DNA of 64,000 bases from Lachnospiraceae bacterium (GTDB taxonomy: Bacteria; Bacillota; Clostridia; Lachnospirales; Lachnospiraceae), in NCBI GenBank assembly GCA_017387565.1, contig JAFOEY010000016.1:1-64000 (forward strand), given 5' to 3'. The notes under the pieces were generated by a model. That model had not been told where the DNA came from. It made no database searches and saw only the letters and a program-made list of their open reading frames with translations. Positions within the stretch are counted from its first letter, which is position 1; the number at the start of each line of letters is the position of its first letter. The position numbers and the translations under genes are program-made. Below are positions 1 to 8,585 of this stretch, one piece after another.

Positions 1-142
1 AGTATGACTTTGGGACCCGCAAAACATGAGAAAGTAGCCCGATTAGGGCGGATTTCGATTGTTTACGGATTGCGAGAGCACAAAGTGCGTAGCAATCCGT
101 TGGTATCATGGGGTCAAAATACCTTTTGACCCCAACATCATT
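1..142. repeat. Structured interspersed repeat, element A copy 1 (cut by window edge)
   Basis: This stretch matches positions 19846-19987 base for base apart from a few substitutions and no gaps, so it is the right part of a longer element whose left end lies outside the window. It contains an outer hairpin with GGATTGC / GCAATCC arms and, at its right end, a perfect hairpin with arms GGGGTCAAAA and TTTTGACCCC around a TACC loop. It lies directly upstream of the membrane-protein gene at 184. No coding function is seen. It may be a mobile palindromic element or a structured RNA unit. Confidence 0.85.
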
Positions 143-183
143 AAAGAAAGCGATAAAATAAAATCTTTGAAAGGAATTTCTCT

Positions 184-1863
184 ATGTCAGAAGAAAATGC
201 TAAGTCAGAACAAAATGTGAATAATACAAAAGAAGTTTCTCCGGAAATTATAAATTACAAGCTGGAAGGCGTGGTTGTTGGAATTTTAGCACTCATTTTT
301 GCTATCGTATGCCGTGTGACGCAATATAGTGAAATACAACGTGTATTTATTCTAAAAACAGAATTGAGTGTCTTTAAATTTCATGTATTGATGATCGTAT
401 CGTTCGTGCTTTTATGGGCTTTTTTTGGATTTCTACTGTGGATGGTATTTGAATTAGGAAGATGGAAACATGAAAAGTGTGTTCGGTTTATTAAATTCTT
501 CCTGATCTATTTTTTGATTCAGTGTGTTATTCTGTTTCTGGTCTGGCCGGGAATATTTAAACAGGATGAATTATATCTGTTGTTCTATACGATAGCGGAT
601 ATCCGGGTTGTATGGGTACAGTCATTGATTACACAGATATTTTATTGGCTGGCGATATCCATGTTTCCATATGTGGCATCCTTAACATTTTTTCAAATTG
701 TTATTATTTCGCTCTTAGCGGCAGCCACTCTAAAAAAGGTCTGGGATAATACTAAGCATAAAAAGCTTACCTACCTGTTATTCATTCCTTTTCTATTTCT
801 TCCGGTATTGGACAACAACCAGTTTAATATCAGGAATTCGCAGATTGCATGGTTCTTCATGTATTTAGTGATGAGTGTTTATTTTGAATATAAAAAAAAT
901 AAGCAGTTTACTGTTAAAAAATCATTATTATTCTTAACAGTTGCCGTAATTCTGGGTGTATGGAAAACAGAGTTTTTGTATCTTGTTCCGTGTTTGTTTC
1001 TTATCATACTGGTATCAAATTATAAAAAGGATAAGTGGAAATCATTCTTATTTATTCCGGTTGTAATTGTTGTATATTTTCTTTGTTCATTACCAAACAG
1101 ATTATGGCAACCGGAAAATGAATCCTATGTTTTAACCGCGGTGTTGACCCCTTTATCGGATATTCTCGTAACTCACTATGGAGATTATGACGAGAAAATT
1201 ACTGATGATTTAGAGATAATAAATGATTGGATTCCGATTGAAGAAATATGTGAAACCACGGTGTTTTATGGTATACCGGATGTATATTGGGAAAAAGGAA
1301 TTGTAGATAATAAGAAACAAAAAAACGATATATTACTTGCCTCAATTGACATTTTTTTACATTATCCCATAGACTTTTTTAATAATAGAATTGAAGAATA
1401 TAAAAGAACGAATGGCTTTGTGCCTAATATAGTAAACCATGGTGATGTTACCCAATGGAAACAGGAAATGGATATCGGGGGAGAAGATTTTTATAATTAC
1501 TATTTCCGATTTACGAATCTGGGACATACCGATTTGAGAAATGCTGTTATAACATTTTTGGCTTGCAGAGAGCAGGGATATTACATTAATACAAATGCAC
1601 TTTATCCTATTTTCTATAATTCCTTCTGGGGACTAATTGGATTAATGGTATTGATGATTTTAAAATTTATAAAAAAAGAGTGGTTTAGTGCATGCATGTT
1701 TGGGACAGTCATTCTTCAAGTGCCGATTGTTTTCTTATTCGCACCTAGTAATATGTTTATGTACTATATGCCTTTTTATCTGACAAGTGCAACATTGATA
1801 TTTCTTACATTAATTGAAAAACTGGATCTATATTTAATCAAATCAGGTTCCGGAGATACTTAA
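184..1863 (+). CDS. Polytopic membrane protein of unknown function (DUF6020-like)
   Basis: The 559-residue product has a short charged cytoplasmic N terminus (about residues 1-25) followed by roughly ten or more hydrophobic segments. A soluble loop sits at about residues 315-460 and more membrane segments follow to the end. The first loop carries a W-P-G ... D-E pattern (VWPGIFKQDELY), which resembles glycan polymerase or GT-C-type membrane enzymes; from memory it resembles DUF6020 proteins, unverified. It is clearly paralogous to the protein at 22032-23615, sharing FELGRWK / FEIGRWK, ITQIFY and FPYV..FFQ blocks. The start has an AAAGGA Shine-Dalgarno about nine bases upstream. Glycan-locus context suggests a role in polysaccharide assembly, but no catalytic function can be assigned. 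Confidence 0.75.
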   Translation: MSEENAKSEQNVNNTKEVSPEIINYKLEGVVVGILALIFAIVCRVTQYSEIQRVFILKTELSVFKFHVLMIVSFVLLWAFFGFLLWMVFELGRWKHEKCVRFIKFFLIYFLIQCVILFLVWPGIFKQDELYLLFYTIADIRVVWVQSLITQIFYWLAISMFPYVASLTFFQIVIISLLAAATLKKVWDNTKHKKLTYLLFIPFLFLPVLDNNQFNIRNSQIAWFFMYLVMSVYFEYKKNKQFTVKKSLLFLTVAVILGVWKTEFLYLVPCLFLIILVSNYKKDKWKSFLFIPVVIVVYFLCSLPNRLWQPENESYVLTAVLTPLSDILVTHYGDYDEKITDDLEIINDWIPIEEICETTVFYGIPDVYWEKGIVDNKKQKNDILLASIDIFLHYPIDFFNNRIEEYKRTNGFVPNIVNHGDVTQWKQEMDIGGEDFYNYYFRFTNLGHTDLRNAVITFLACREQGYYINTNALYPIFYNSFWGLIGLMVLMILKFIKKEWFSACMFGTVILQVPIVFLFAPSNMFMYYMPFYLTSATLIFLTLIEKLDLYLIKSGSGDT

Positions 1864-1869
1864 GATTAC

Positions 1870-1897
1870 AAAAAGCAGCCTTAAATGGCTGCTTTTT
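1870..1897. terminator. Bidirectional intrinsic terminator between convergent genes
   Basis: A hairpin with arms AAAAAGCAGCC and GGCTGCTTTTT around a six-base loop lies seven bases after one stop codon and 41 bases from the other. A-tract and T-tract on both sides allow it to end transcripts from both convergent genes. Confidence 0.85.
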
Positions 1898-1937
1898 GTA
1901 AATGTATTTATTATATTACTGCTGTGACATTAAAGCT

Positions 1938-4900
1938 TCAAATGTAGTCTTTTTCTTTTTTTGGCTTCTTCACTTTCTTTTCCACAAAAGCCAACAGGCA
2001 CAAACCGCATATGATTCCAATGGAAATCCATACACCTCTTATGGAACCGCTGTTATCATAAACCATCCTTAGCTGATGCTTTCCGGCGGGAGTTTTAACG
2101 AAGAGATAGGAATTCATCAAATCTTCCGGCTCTACTTCATTTCCATCAATATAGATTTTCCATGCCGTTGTATAGGGAAGACTAAACATCGTATAACCTT
2201 CCTCGTCGTAGTCAATATCTGCAGTTAATACATTGTCCTTAAGCTTGACGTTTTCTAACTGATTTGATTTCGCATCCTGTATGAAACGGCTATATTGTTC
2301 CTGATCAAATGTATAACAGGTAAATTCATATCCTTCGCTACATGTTTTGTTGGGATAGGGAATGGTAAAAGTACTTTCTTTACCGGCTTTTCCCTCGCCT
2401 AAGTATACGAATTCATTGGCATACAGATAAAGAGGACCATCTGCTTTGGGGGTAACTGTTATTTCACAATATAGATGATGACTGGTAAAAACAGGATCTG
2501 CGGCGTTTTCTTCACCATAAATGATTTCACGGGCTTTTGGCTGTGAAACATAGGTGTTGTCAGGTGTTTTAAACCGAATATAATTTGTGCCGGAAAAATC
2601 ACTTTCTTCTGAAAAATCAGATTTCAAAGTAATTGGTCCATTGTATACATCTTTTTCATCATTTGTCACTAAGTGCACGATATAATTTTGGAAAGATGCC
2701 GGTGTGTCCAGAACTTCTTCCGGTAAAAATTCAATTTCGGAAGGAACATAAATTCCAAAAGAAAGTGCATCCGGATTTTCCAATATAAAGTGACCGTTAA
2801 TGGTGTCAAAATAGTTGTAATTATATAAGTCACCTAATGATGCCGTAGAATAACATGGTACTTCAATATATTTGCAGGAAGACAGTGCCATAGTAAGCGG
2901 TGTGGCATTGTGATGAGCCATAATAAAGTTGTGGCCATAATAAAGCCCATAATAATAACTCATATATTGCAGATAGTTGGACAAAAAGGAGTTGAAATAC
3001 GTTCCGGTCGGGGCTTTTACAATAAATCCGTTGTTTGCACCATAGGAAGCAGGAAGCGAGAAACGATAGGCATTCTGCGTATCCGTCTCCAATAATTTGG
3101 CATGATAATCAGCCTGTTTTTCATAATCGGTATAGATAGAAATGTTGTCTAAAGCAAAAGAGGTACAGTCATAGAAAACATTTACAGATATCTCTAAAAC
3201 AAATACGGTAATCATAACAGGCATTAAATATTTCTTTATGCGTGAAATACGATTAAATACAAAATAGAGGATAAAATAAAGTGCAAGTACAAGCAAGGTT
3301 GCACCAAAAGCCAGTTTGGTGTTACCATCGCCCAAGAACTGACATGCACACATAAACAGGATAGATAATCCGGTACATAATCCCATTTGCTTTATGGAAA
3401 TCTCTTTCATATGGTATAACACTTCAAAGGCTACCATGGCTGCAACAAATGCAAATAAAAAGGCATGTCTGTTTGGTACGCTTACCTGATAGTGGAAACC
3501 ATTCCAGACATAAGTGGTTACTTCTTCGTTAAAACTGATAAACAAAATGAAAGTCGGTATCAGATATTTCAGTTTTTGTGTCAGCTTTATTTTTTGGGAT
3601 GTGACAAATAAAGCGAATAAAATCAGGAAAAATACTCCCATGTATAAATTGATATGTCCATCGTTGGCTGTGATGGTTTTGCAGGGAGTAAACAGCATAA
3701 ACTGTTTCCACTGGTTAAAGTAGGAAGTAAAGAAACCAAAGGAAGGGGCAACGCTGTCAGATTCTGCATAGCCGGTTCCGGCGCGTTGTGTAAATAATCC
3801 GGCAAACAGTCCGTATAAATTACTGAAGTTACAGAGTGCACCCAAAAGTGAAGGTATCGCAAAACGGAATCCCTTAACAATAAAATCTTTGAAGTTGTCA
3901 AATTTGCAGGTAAAAAAGTGGATAACCAGATAAATACAAATATACAATGCTATATTAAAATTCGTTAATATACAAAAGAATAGTAATAGAGAATACGGCA
4001 ACCACTTTTTCTCATAAATTAAACGTTCTTCAAATAATACGAGAAGTGGGAATAATGCGAGCAACAGATACCACCAGAAAATATAACTGTGCATGGCAAT
4101 CATAAAGGTGTTTAAGCTGTAAATTAAAGCCGGAATGAGCAGTTTCCAATCAGACTTATCTGCCCGGACACCATTGAAACGGTGCGTGAAATAGTAGCAG
4201 ATAAATAATCCGGAAAAACCTAATAAAATGGCATCAAATATCATAAATACAGCCGGAAGTGCGTCTGCAGAAAATAACAACATCGGAAGATAAAATATGA
4301 TATATAAACCGGGAAAAATTCCGTTAGCATAACCACCTAATGTGCTGAGTGTAATATTTCCTGCTTTTAAATTGTAGTAGTAATTTAGCGATGCTGCCAA
4401 AGAAGAGGAAATCCCATCCGAATCTAAGAAAGAACCCTGTCCGAATGGAGCAGAGCCATAATAAATCATGGCAGATACAAAAACGGCAAAAGGAATGAAA
4501 AATGCCATGAAATAGACACGGTTGTCCATCAGAAATTGACGCATTTTTGTCCAAAATCCGGCATTTGTAAAATGTTCTTTAAACAAATTGAGCTGTTTTA
4601 TTGTTTTAGCTTTACCTTTATCAATTGTTAAATGAAGTAATAAAATAACGCCTATGGCTGAAATAATTAATAAAATGATATAGGCATAATAATTGTTTTG
4701 TTCATGTGTTGTAGGATCAGCATCCGTAAATAATGCGGCAGATACTTTTGAAAGAGCATCTTCGTTGATGGAATAAACGGATAACTGAAAACGGAAAGAT
4801 AAGTTTCTGCTTGCAGTAAAGCTTAGGAGACCGTCAAACGTATCGTTATCACCCAAATCTTCCATCATATAATCATAAAAGCTGCAAAGAATAATATAGT

Positions 4901-6560
4901 GCTTGTTTTCAGGATTTTCATAATGGTAGGGAACGACAACCTGACCATCTTTCAGGGTGTCCGGAGTCTGTTCCAGACAGTATAAGTTATTGCCTTCATC
5001 GATAACTTTATATTTTTCGGAAGAGTCAAAAGCAATGGAAATATCTTCTTTTGTAAAAACATCTTCCGCTACTCCAAGAATATGACCACGCAGGTTAAAA
5101 GCTTCCAACTCGTTTAAGTCACCCGTCATATCAAATTGTTCTTTATCACTCTCCGTGATTTCGATGTGGTCTCCAATAAAGTATAAGGTATCGGACATGT
5201 CAGAGGCATAATGCTCATCATAAAAATTATTATAATCATCTATTGATTTATCTGTTTCAGATGATGAGGTATCTGATTGCTCTAATGTGTCGTCAGATTC
5301 AGTACTTTCCTGTTCAAATAAAGCGTAACTGTCAGAAATATCCAAAGATGCAGGTAAAACACTCTGGTTAATCATAATCAGGATATTAACAGCCAATTCC
5401 ATAATGACAAAATACGGTACCATTTTCTGGGTTGAGGCATGTTCGGAAAAATAGGGAATCAAAAGTCCTAATACATAGAGAGCAAAAAAGCAGACAGTCA
5501 TTTCCTTTGTAATCGGCATGAAATTATGTGAGGAACCGATGAGCGCAAAACACACCATGAAGATGGATACTACAACTCCGCAAAGCATGGATTTTTTGGA
5601 CATGCCGGCTAATGAATTCAATGAAACAGAGGCCAGATGTAAACAGTAAAAAGTAAAAAATACAGAGTAGTAAATGGAAAAAGCCTGTGTCGCCTGACAT
5701 AACTCCATCAGATGCATGAGTGGTGTGAGTTGGAGTGTTCCGATTAAAAATAATAAAAAGCAGAAGTTTTTCAGTCTGTCTTTTTTCTCGATGCTGCTGT
5801 TAAAGAAATAGAGAATTAAAAGCAGAAAAAAGAACATGCCAAAGTATAAATCCAAACCGCGTCCATAGGTAAAATATTCAGAAGGGGCAGATCCGGTAAG
5901 AAACCTTGATAAGAAAGTGGCAGGCTGATAATTGACGGCAAAGCCCGGATAAACAGAATTCCGATTGTCAGAAAAAAAGACAGACAATTGAGGAACACAC
6001 AATGCGAGTGATAATAAAAATGAAAATGCATAGCATAATAAAAGATGAAGAAAATCAACGATTCGTTTTGCAAAACCGGTATTGGAGAAAACTAAAAAAT
6101 AAATGGAAAGATAAATAAAAAGTATGCAGGAATCAAGGGTGTTTACACACAATGAAACTGCGCAAAAAACAGAAAACATTACATAACCGTGACCGTCTTT
6201 TATCGATTCCAGGGATAAAAAGATAATCGGAACCAAGGCATAAAAGAACATGGTTTCAGAATATGAATTGCTCAGTACTGCATAGGATGATAAGCCATAA
6301 GCCATGGCTAACACAACCATATAGAGTTGTGAGATGGATTGAAAATGCCTTGATTTTTTTAAATAAATAAAAAAAGTAAGGCTGGATAACGCACAGTATA
6401 AAATATTTTTAGGCAGTTGATGAATGTACATATCCGAAGGCAGTGTATTTTGATAAAATAGATTAATAAAATATAAAATTGCAAAAGACAGAATTGGTGC
6501 GTAGATATAGGGTGCCAATTCTGCCGGTTTTATTTTTTTTATCTGATTAAGAACGTTCAT
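1938..6560 (-). CDS. Double-length YfhO-family membrane glycosyltransferase
   Basis: About 1540 residues, nearly twice the usual 850-900 of YfhO proteins. Residues from about 685 to the end look like a complete YfhO: a first membrane segment, an extracellular loop with acidic residues (SFLDSDGISS), many membrane segments, a soluble domain and a final membrane helix with a lysine-rich tail. The first 630 residues form another polytopic module plus an acidic Ser/Asp/Glu-rich linker (about 420-450), so the gene looks like a fused or duplicated pair. YfhO proteins transfer a sugar from a polyprenyl-phosphate carrier onto surface polymers such as lipoteichoic acid. The divergent neighbour at 6736 encodes the matching CsbB/GtrB-type carrier-charging enzyme. 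The second ATG (6560) is preferred because GAAAGGA lies eight bases upstream; the ATG at 6566 is too close to it. Confidence 0.8.
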   Translation of the reverse strand: MNVLNQIKKIKPAELAPYIYAPILSFAILYFINLFYQNTLPSDMYIHQLPKNILYCALSSLTFFIYLKKSRHFQSISQLYMVVLAMAYGLSSYAVLSNSYSETMFFYALVPIIFLSLESIKDGHGYVMFSVFCAVSLCVNTLDSCILFIYLSIYFLVFSNTGFAKRIVDFLHLLLCYAFSFLLSLALCVPQLSVFFSDNRNSVYPGFAVNYQPATFLSRFLTGSAPSEYFTYGRGLDLYFGMFFFLLLILYFFNSSIEKKDRLKNFCFLLFLIGTLQLTPLMHLMELCQATQAFSIYYSVFFTFYCLHLASVSLNSLAGMSKKSMLCGVVVSIFMVCFALIGSSHNFMPITKEMTVCFFALYVLGLLIPYFSEHASTQKMVPYFVIMELAVNILIMINQSVLPASLDISDSYALFEQESTESDDTLEQSDTSSSETDKSIDDYNNFYDEHYASDMSDTLYFIGDHIEITESDKEQFDMTGDLNELEAFNLRGHILGVAEDVFTKEDISIAFDSSEKYKVIDEGNNLYCLEQTPDTLKDGQVVVPYHYENPENKHYIILCSFYDYMMEDLGDNDTFDGLLSFTASRNLSFRFQLSVYSINEDALSKVSAALFTDADPTTHEQNNYYAYIILLIISAIGVILLLHLTIDKGKAKTIKQLNLFKEHFTNAGFWTKMRQFLMDNRVYFMAFFIPFAVFVSAMIYYGSAPFGQGSFLDSDGISSSLAASLNYYYNLKAGNITLSTLGGYANGIFPGLYIIFYLPMLLFSADALPAVFMIFDAILLGFSGLFICYYFTHRFNGVRADKSDWKLLIPALIYSLNTFMIAMHSYIFWWYLLLALFPLLVLFEERLIYEKKWLPYSLLLFFCILTNFNIALYICIYLVIHFFTCKFDNFKDFIVKGFRFAIPSLLGALCNFSNLYGLFAGLFTQRAGTGYAESDSVAPSFGFFTSYFNQWKQFMLFTPCKTITANDGHINLYMGVFFLILFALFVTSQKIKLTQKLKYLIPTFILFISFNEEVTTYVWNGFHYQVSVPNRHAFLFAFVAAMVAFEVLYHMKEISIKQMGLCTGLSILFMCACQFLGDGNTKLAFGATLLVLALYFILYFVFNRISRIKKYLMPVMITVFVLEISVNVFYDCTSFALDNISIYTDYEKQADYHAKLLETDTQNAYRFSLPASYGANNGFIVKAPTGTYFNSFLSNYLQYMSYYYGLYYGHNFIMAHHNATPLTMALSSCKYIEVPCYSTASLGDLYNYNYFDTINGHFILENPDALSFGIYVPSEIEFLPEEVLDTPASFQNYIVHLVTNDEKDVYNGPITLKSDFSEESDFSGTNYIRFKTPDNTYVSQPKAREIIYGEENAADPVFTSHHLYCEITVTPKADGPLYLYANEFVYLGEGKAGKESTFTIPYPNKTCSEGYEFTCYTFDQEQYSRFIQDAKSNQLENVKLKDNVLTADIDYDEEGYTMFSLPYTTAWKIYIDGNEVEPEDLMNSYLFVKTPAGKHQLRMVYDNSGSIRGVWISIGIICGLCLLAFVEKKVKKPKKEKDYI

Positions 6561-6595
6561 AATCATAATCCTTTCGCACTTCTTTGTTTTGTATC

Positions 6596-6624
6596 ATTAT
6601 ATCAATTTCTATGGTTTGCTACAA
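6596..6624 (-). promoter_or_regulatory. Sigma-A type promoter for the YfhO-like gene
   Basis: Read on the minus strand: TTGTAG, 17-base spacer, TATAAT, ending about 36 bases before the start codon. Its -35 box overlaps that of the divergent promoter. Confidence 0.65.
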
Positions 6625-6643
6625 CGAAAAAATGTGGTATAAT
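6616..6643 (+). promoter_or_regulatory. Sigma-A type promoter for the glycan operon
   Basis: TTGCTA, 16-base spacer, TATAAT, about 90 bases upstream of the first glycosyltransferase. The -35 hexamer shares bases 6619-6621 with the -35 hexamer of the minus-strand promoter, so the two promoters are back to back and may exclude each other. Confidence 0.65.
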
Positions 6644-6735
6644 TTACTGGTGTTGATAATAAGGGAATTCAAGTTTGTTTAGAATGGGTTCGGAATATAT
6701 TATCCAGATGTTTGTGACAAAGACGGGAAGACAAT

Positions 6736-7668
6736 ATGAAAAAAATCAGTATTTTAATACCTTGCTATAATGAAGAAGAAAATGTAGGACCAATGAGTGA
6801 AGCTATTACGGCACTGTTTGAGGGAGAATTATCTGCTTATGACTATGAGCTTGTATTTATAGACAATGATTCAACGGATAATACGAGAGCATTGCTTCGG
6901 GAGATTTGCAGAAACAATCCCAAAATCAAAGCCATTTTCAATGCGAAAAATTTTGGACAGTTCAATTCTCCTTTTTATGGTATGCTTCAGACAACCGGGG
7001 ATTGTACAATCAGCATGGTATGTGATTTTCAGGACCCCGTGGAATTGATTCCACAGTATATCAGAGAATGGGAAAACGGTTATAAAATTGTCATTGGTAT
7101 CAAGACAAAAAGTAAAGAAAACAAACTCGTATATGCTTTGCGGACACTTTACTATAAGACGATTAAGAAGTTTTCAAATGTCGAGCAGATTGAGCATTTT
7201 ACAGGATCCGGATTATATGACAAAACTTTTATTGATGTGTTAAGAGACTTAAAAGATCCGACACCGTTTTTAAGAGGTATTGTTGCAGAGTTGGGATTCA
7301 AGCGAAAAGAAATTGAATATGAACAGCCTGAGCGCAGAGCGGGAAAGAGCAAGAATAATTTCTTAAGTCTGTATGATGCGGCTATGCTCAGTATCACATC
7401 TTATACCAAAGCGGGACTTCGGTTGTGTACATTTGCAGGTATTTTTTGCGGAATTATCAGTTTTATTGCCGGAATTGTCTATCTTGTTATGAAATTGATG
7501 TATTGGGAACGATTTACTGCAGGTATGGCTCCGCTTTTAATTGGAATGTTCTTTTTGGGAGCATTGCAGTTGTTTTTTATCGGATTTTTAGGTGAATATA
7601 TCAGCAGTATTAACCAAAGAGTTATGAATCGACCTTTGGTAATAGAAGAAGAACGGATTAATTTTTGA
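6736..7668 (+). CDS. Polyprenyl-phosphate glycosyltransferase, CsbB/GtrB type (GT2)
   Basis: The 310-residue protein has the DPM1-like order: an N-terminal GT2 domain (SILIPCYNEEENV at 4-16, FIDNDSTDNT near 45, metal/substrate motif VCDFQDPVEL near 97) and the RRAGKSK basic motif near 200, then two C-terminal membrane helices (about 233-256 and 268-292). Family members charge undecaprenyl phosphate with a sugar on the inner membrane face. The divergent YfhO-like gene would then use this donor outside, as in the B. subtilis CsbB-YfhO pair. First gene of the plus-strand operon and followed with overlap by a second glycosyltransferase. The sugar cannot be told from sequence. Confidence 0.85.
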   Translation: MKKISILIPCYNEEENVGPMSEAITALFEGELSAYDYELVFIDNDSTDNTRALLREICRNNPKIKAIFNAKNFGQFNSPFYGMLQTTGDCTISMVCDFQDPVELIPQYIREWENGYKIVIGIKTKSKENKLVYALRTLYYKTIKKFSNVEQIEHFTGSGLYDKTFIDVLRDLKDPTPFLRGIVAELGFKRKEIEYEQPERRAGKSKNNFLSLYDAAMLSITSYTKAGLRLCTFAGIFCGIISFIAGIVYLVMKLMYWERFTAGMAPLLIGMFFLGALQLFFIGFLGEYISSINQRVMNRPLVIEEERINF

Positions 7669-7670
7669 AC

Positions 7671-8579
7671 ATGAAAATCGGAGTAGTAATTGTTACATAT
7701 AACCGAATAGAGGAATTAAAAAAGTCGCTTGCCTGTTATGAAGAGCAGACAAAAAAACCGGAGTATATTATCGTAGTTGATAATTGCAGTACGGATGGAA
7801 CGGATGCCTTTTTGAAAATCTGGCAGTCAGAACAGGGTGTATGCAATCGGATTGTGATCCCACTCGATGAGAACATGGGTGGAGCAGGTGGCTTTTATCA
7901 TGGCATGAAAATGGCACAGGACATGGAATGTGCCGACTGGGTCTGGGTAGCCGATGATGATGCCTTACCTGAAAAAAACGCTTTGGAAATGGCAGAGCAT
8001 TTTTCAAATAAACATCCGGATATTATGAATGAGGCAGCAGCACTGTGCGGCATGTGTGAATATGAGGGACGTATTGCATCGGTTCAAAGAAACCGTTTTG
8101 TGAAAACCGTGTTTGGAACGCAGGATATGCCGGTTCCCAAAAGTGAATTTTCAAAAGAGTATTTTTACATTGATTTATATTCATTTGTTGGGACTATCAT
8201 ACGAAGAGAAGTGATACAAAAGGCAGGTTTACCAAGAAAAGACTTTTTTATTTATCAGGATGATTTTGAACACTCGGTTCGGGTGGGAAAATATGGAAAA
8301 ATTGTATGTGTCCCCTCAATTTTAATTCATCACAAAGATAATTATCTGTATGGTGATGGAGTTACCTGGAGAGATTATTATGCAACCAGAAATGTGGTTG
8401 TGATGTATCGTGAACATCTGGATAAAAAATCTGCATGGCTTAGGGGATTTCGACGTATCTTGGTGGCTTATTCATCGTTTGATAAAAAAAAGATTGAAGT
8501 TATCAAAGAAGCCGTAAAAGACGGTAAGATGGGAAAAACAGGAATACATCCGGTGTACAGGCCGGGGTGGAAGGCGTAA
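7671..8579 (+). CDS. Family 2 glycosyltransferase (GlfT1 / rhamnosyltransferase-like)
   Basis: A 302-residue GT2 protein. Visible motifs are the N-terminal VVIVTYNR strand, VDNCSTDGT near 40, a GGAGGFYHGM loop and the WVWVADDDALP metal site near 85-95, then FIYQDDFEHS near 195. The DDD motif plus the GGAGG loop is typical of galactofuranosyl/rhamnosyl transferases that act on lipid-linked glycans at the membrane face. The ATG at 7671 gives the canonical N terminus; a TTG at 7665 overlapping the previous stop is possible. Acceptor and donor are not predictable from the sequence. Confidence 0.8.
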   Translation: MKIGVVIVTYNRIEELKKSLACYEEQTKKPEYIIVVDNCSTDGTDAFLKIWQSEQGVCNRIVIPLDENMGGAGGFYHGMKMAQDMECADWVWVADDDALPEKNALEMAEHFSNKHPDIMNEAAALCGMCEYEGRIASVQRNRFVKTVFGTQDMPVPKSEFSKEYFYIDLYSFVGTIIRREVIQKAGLPRKDFFIYQDDFEHSVRVGKYGKIVCVPSILIHHKDNYLYGDGVTWRDYYATRNVVVMYREHLDKKSAWLRGFRRILVAYSSFDKKKIEVIKEAVKDGKMGKTGIHPVYRPGWKA

Positions 8580-8585
8580 AGAGGT

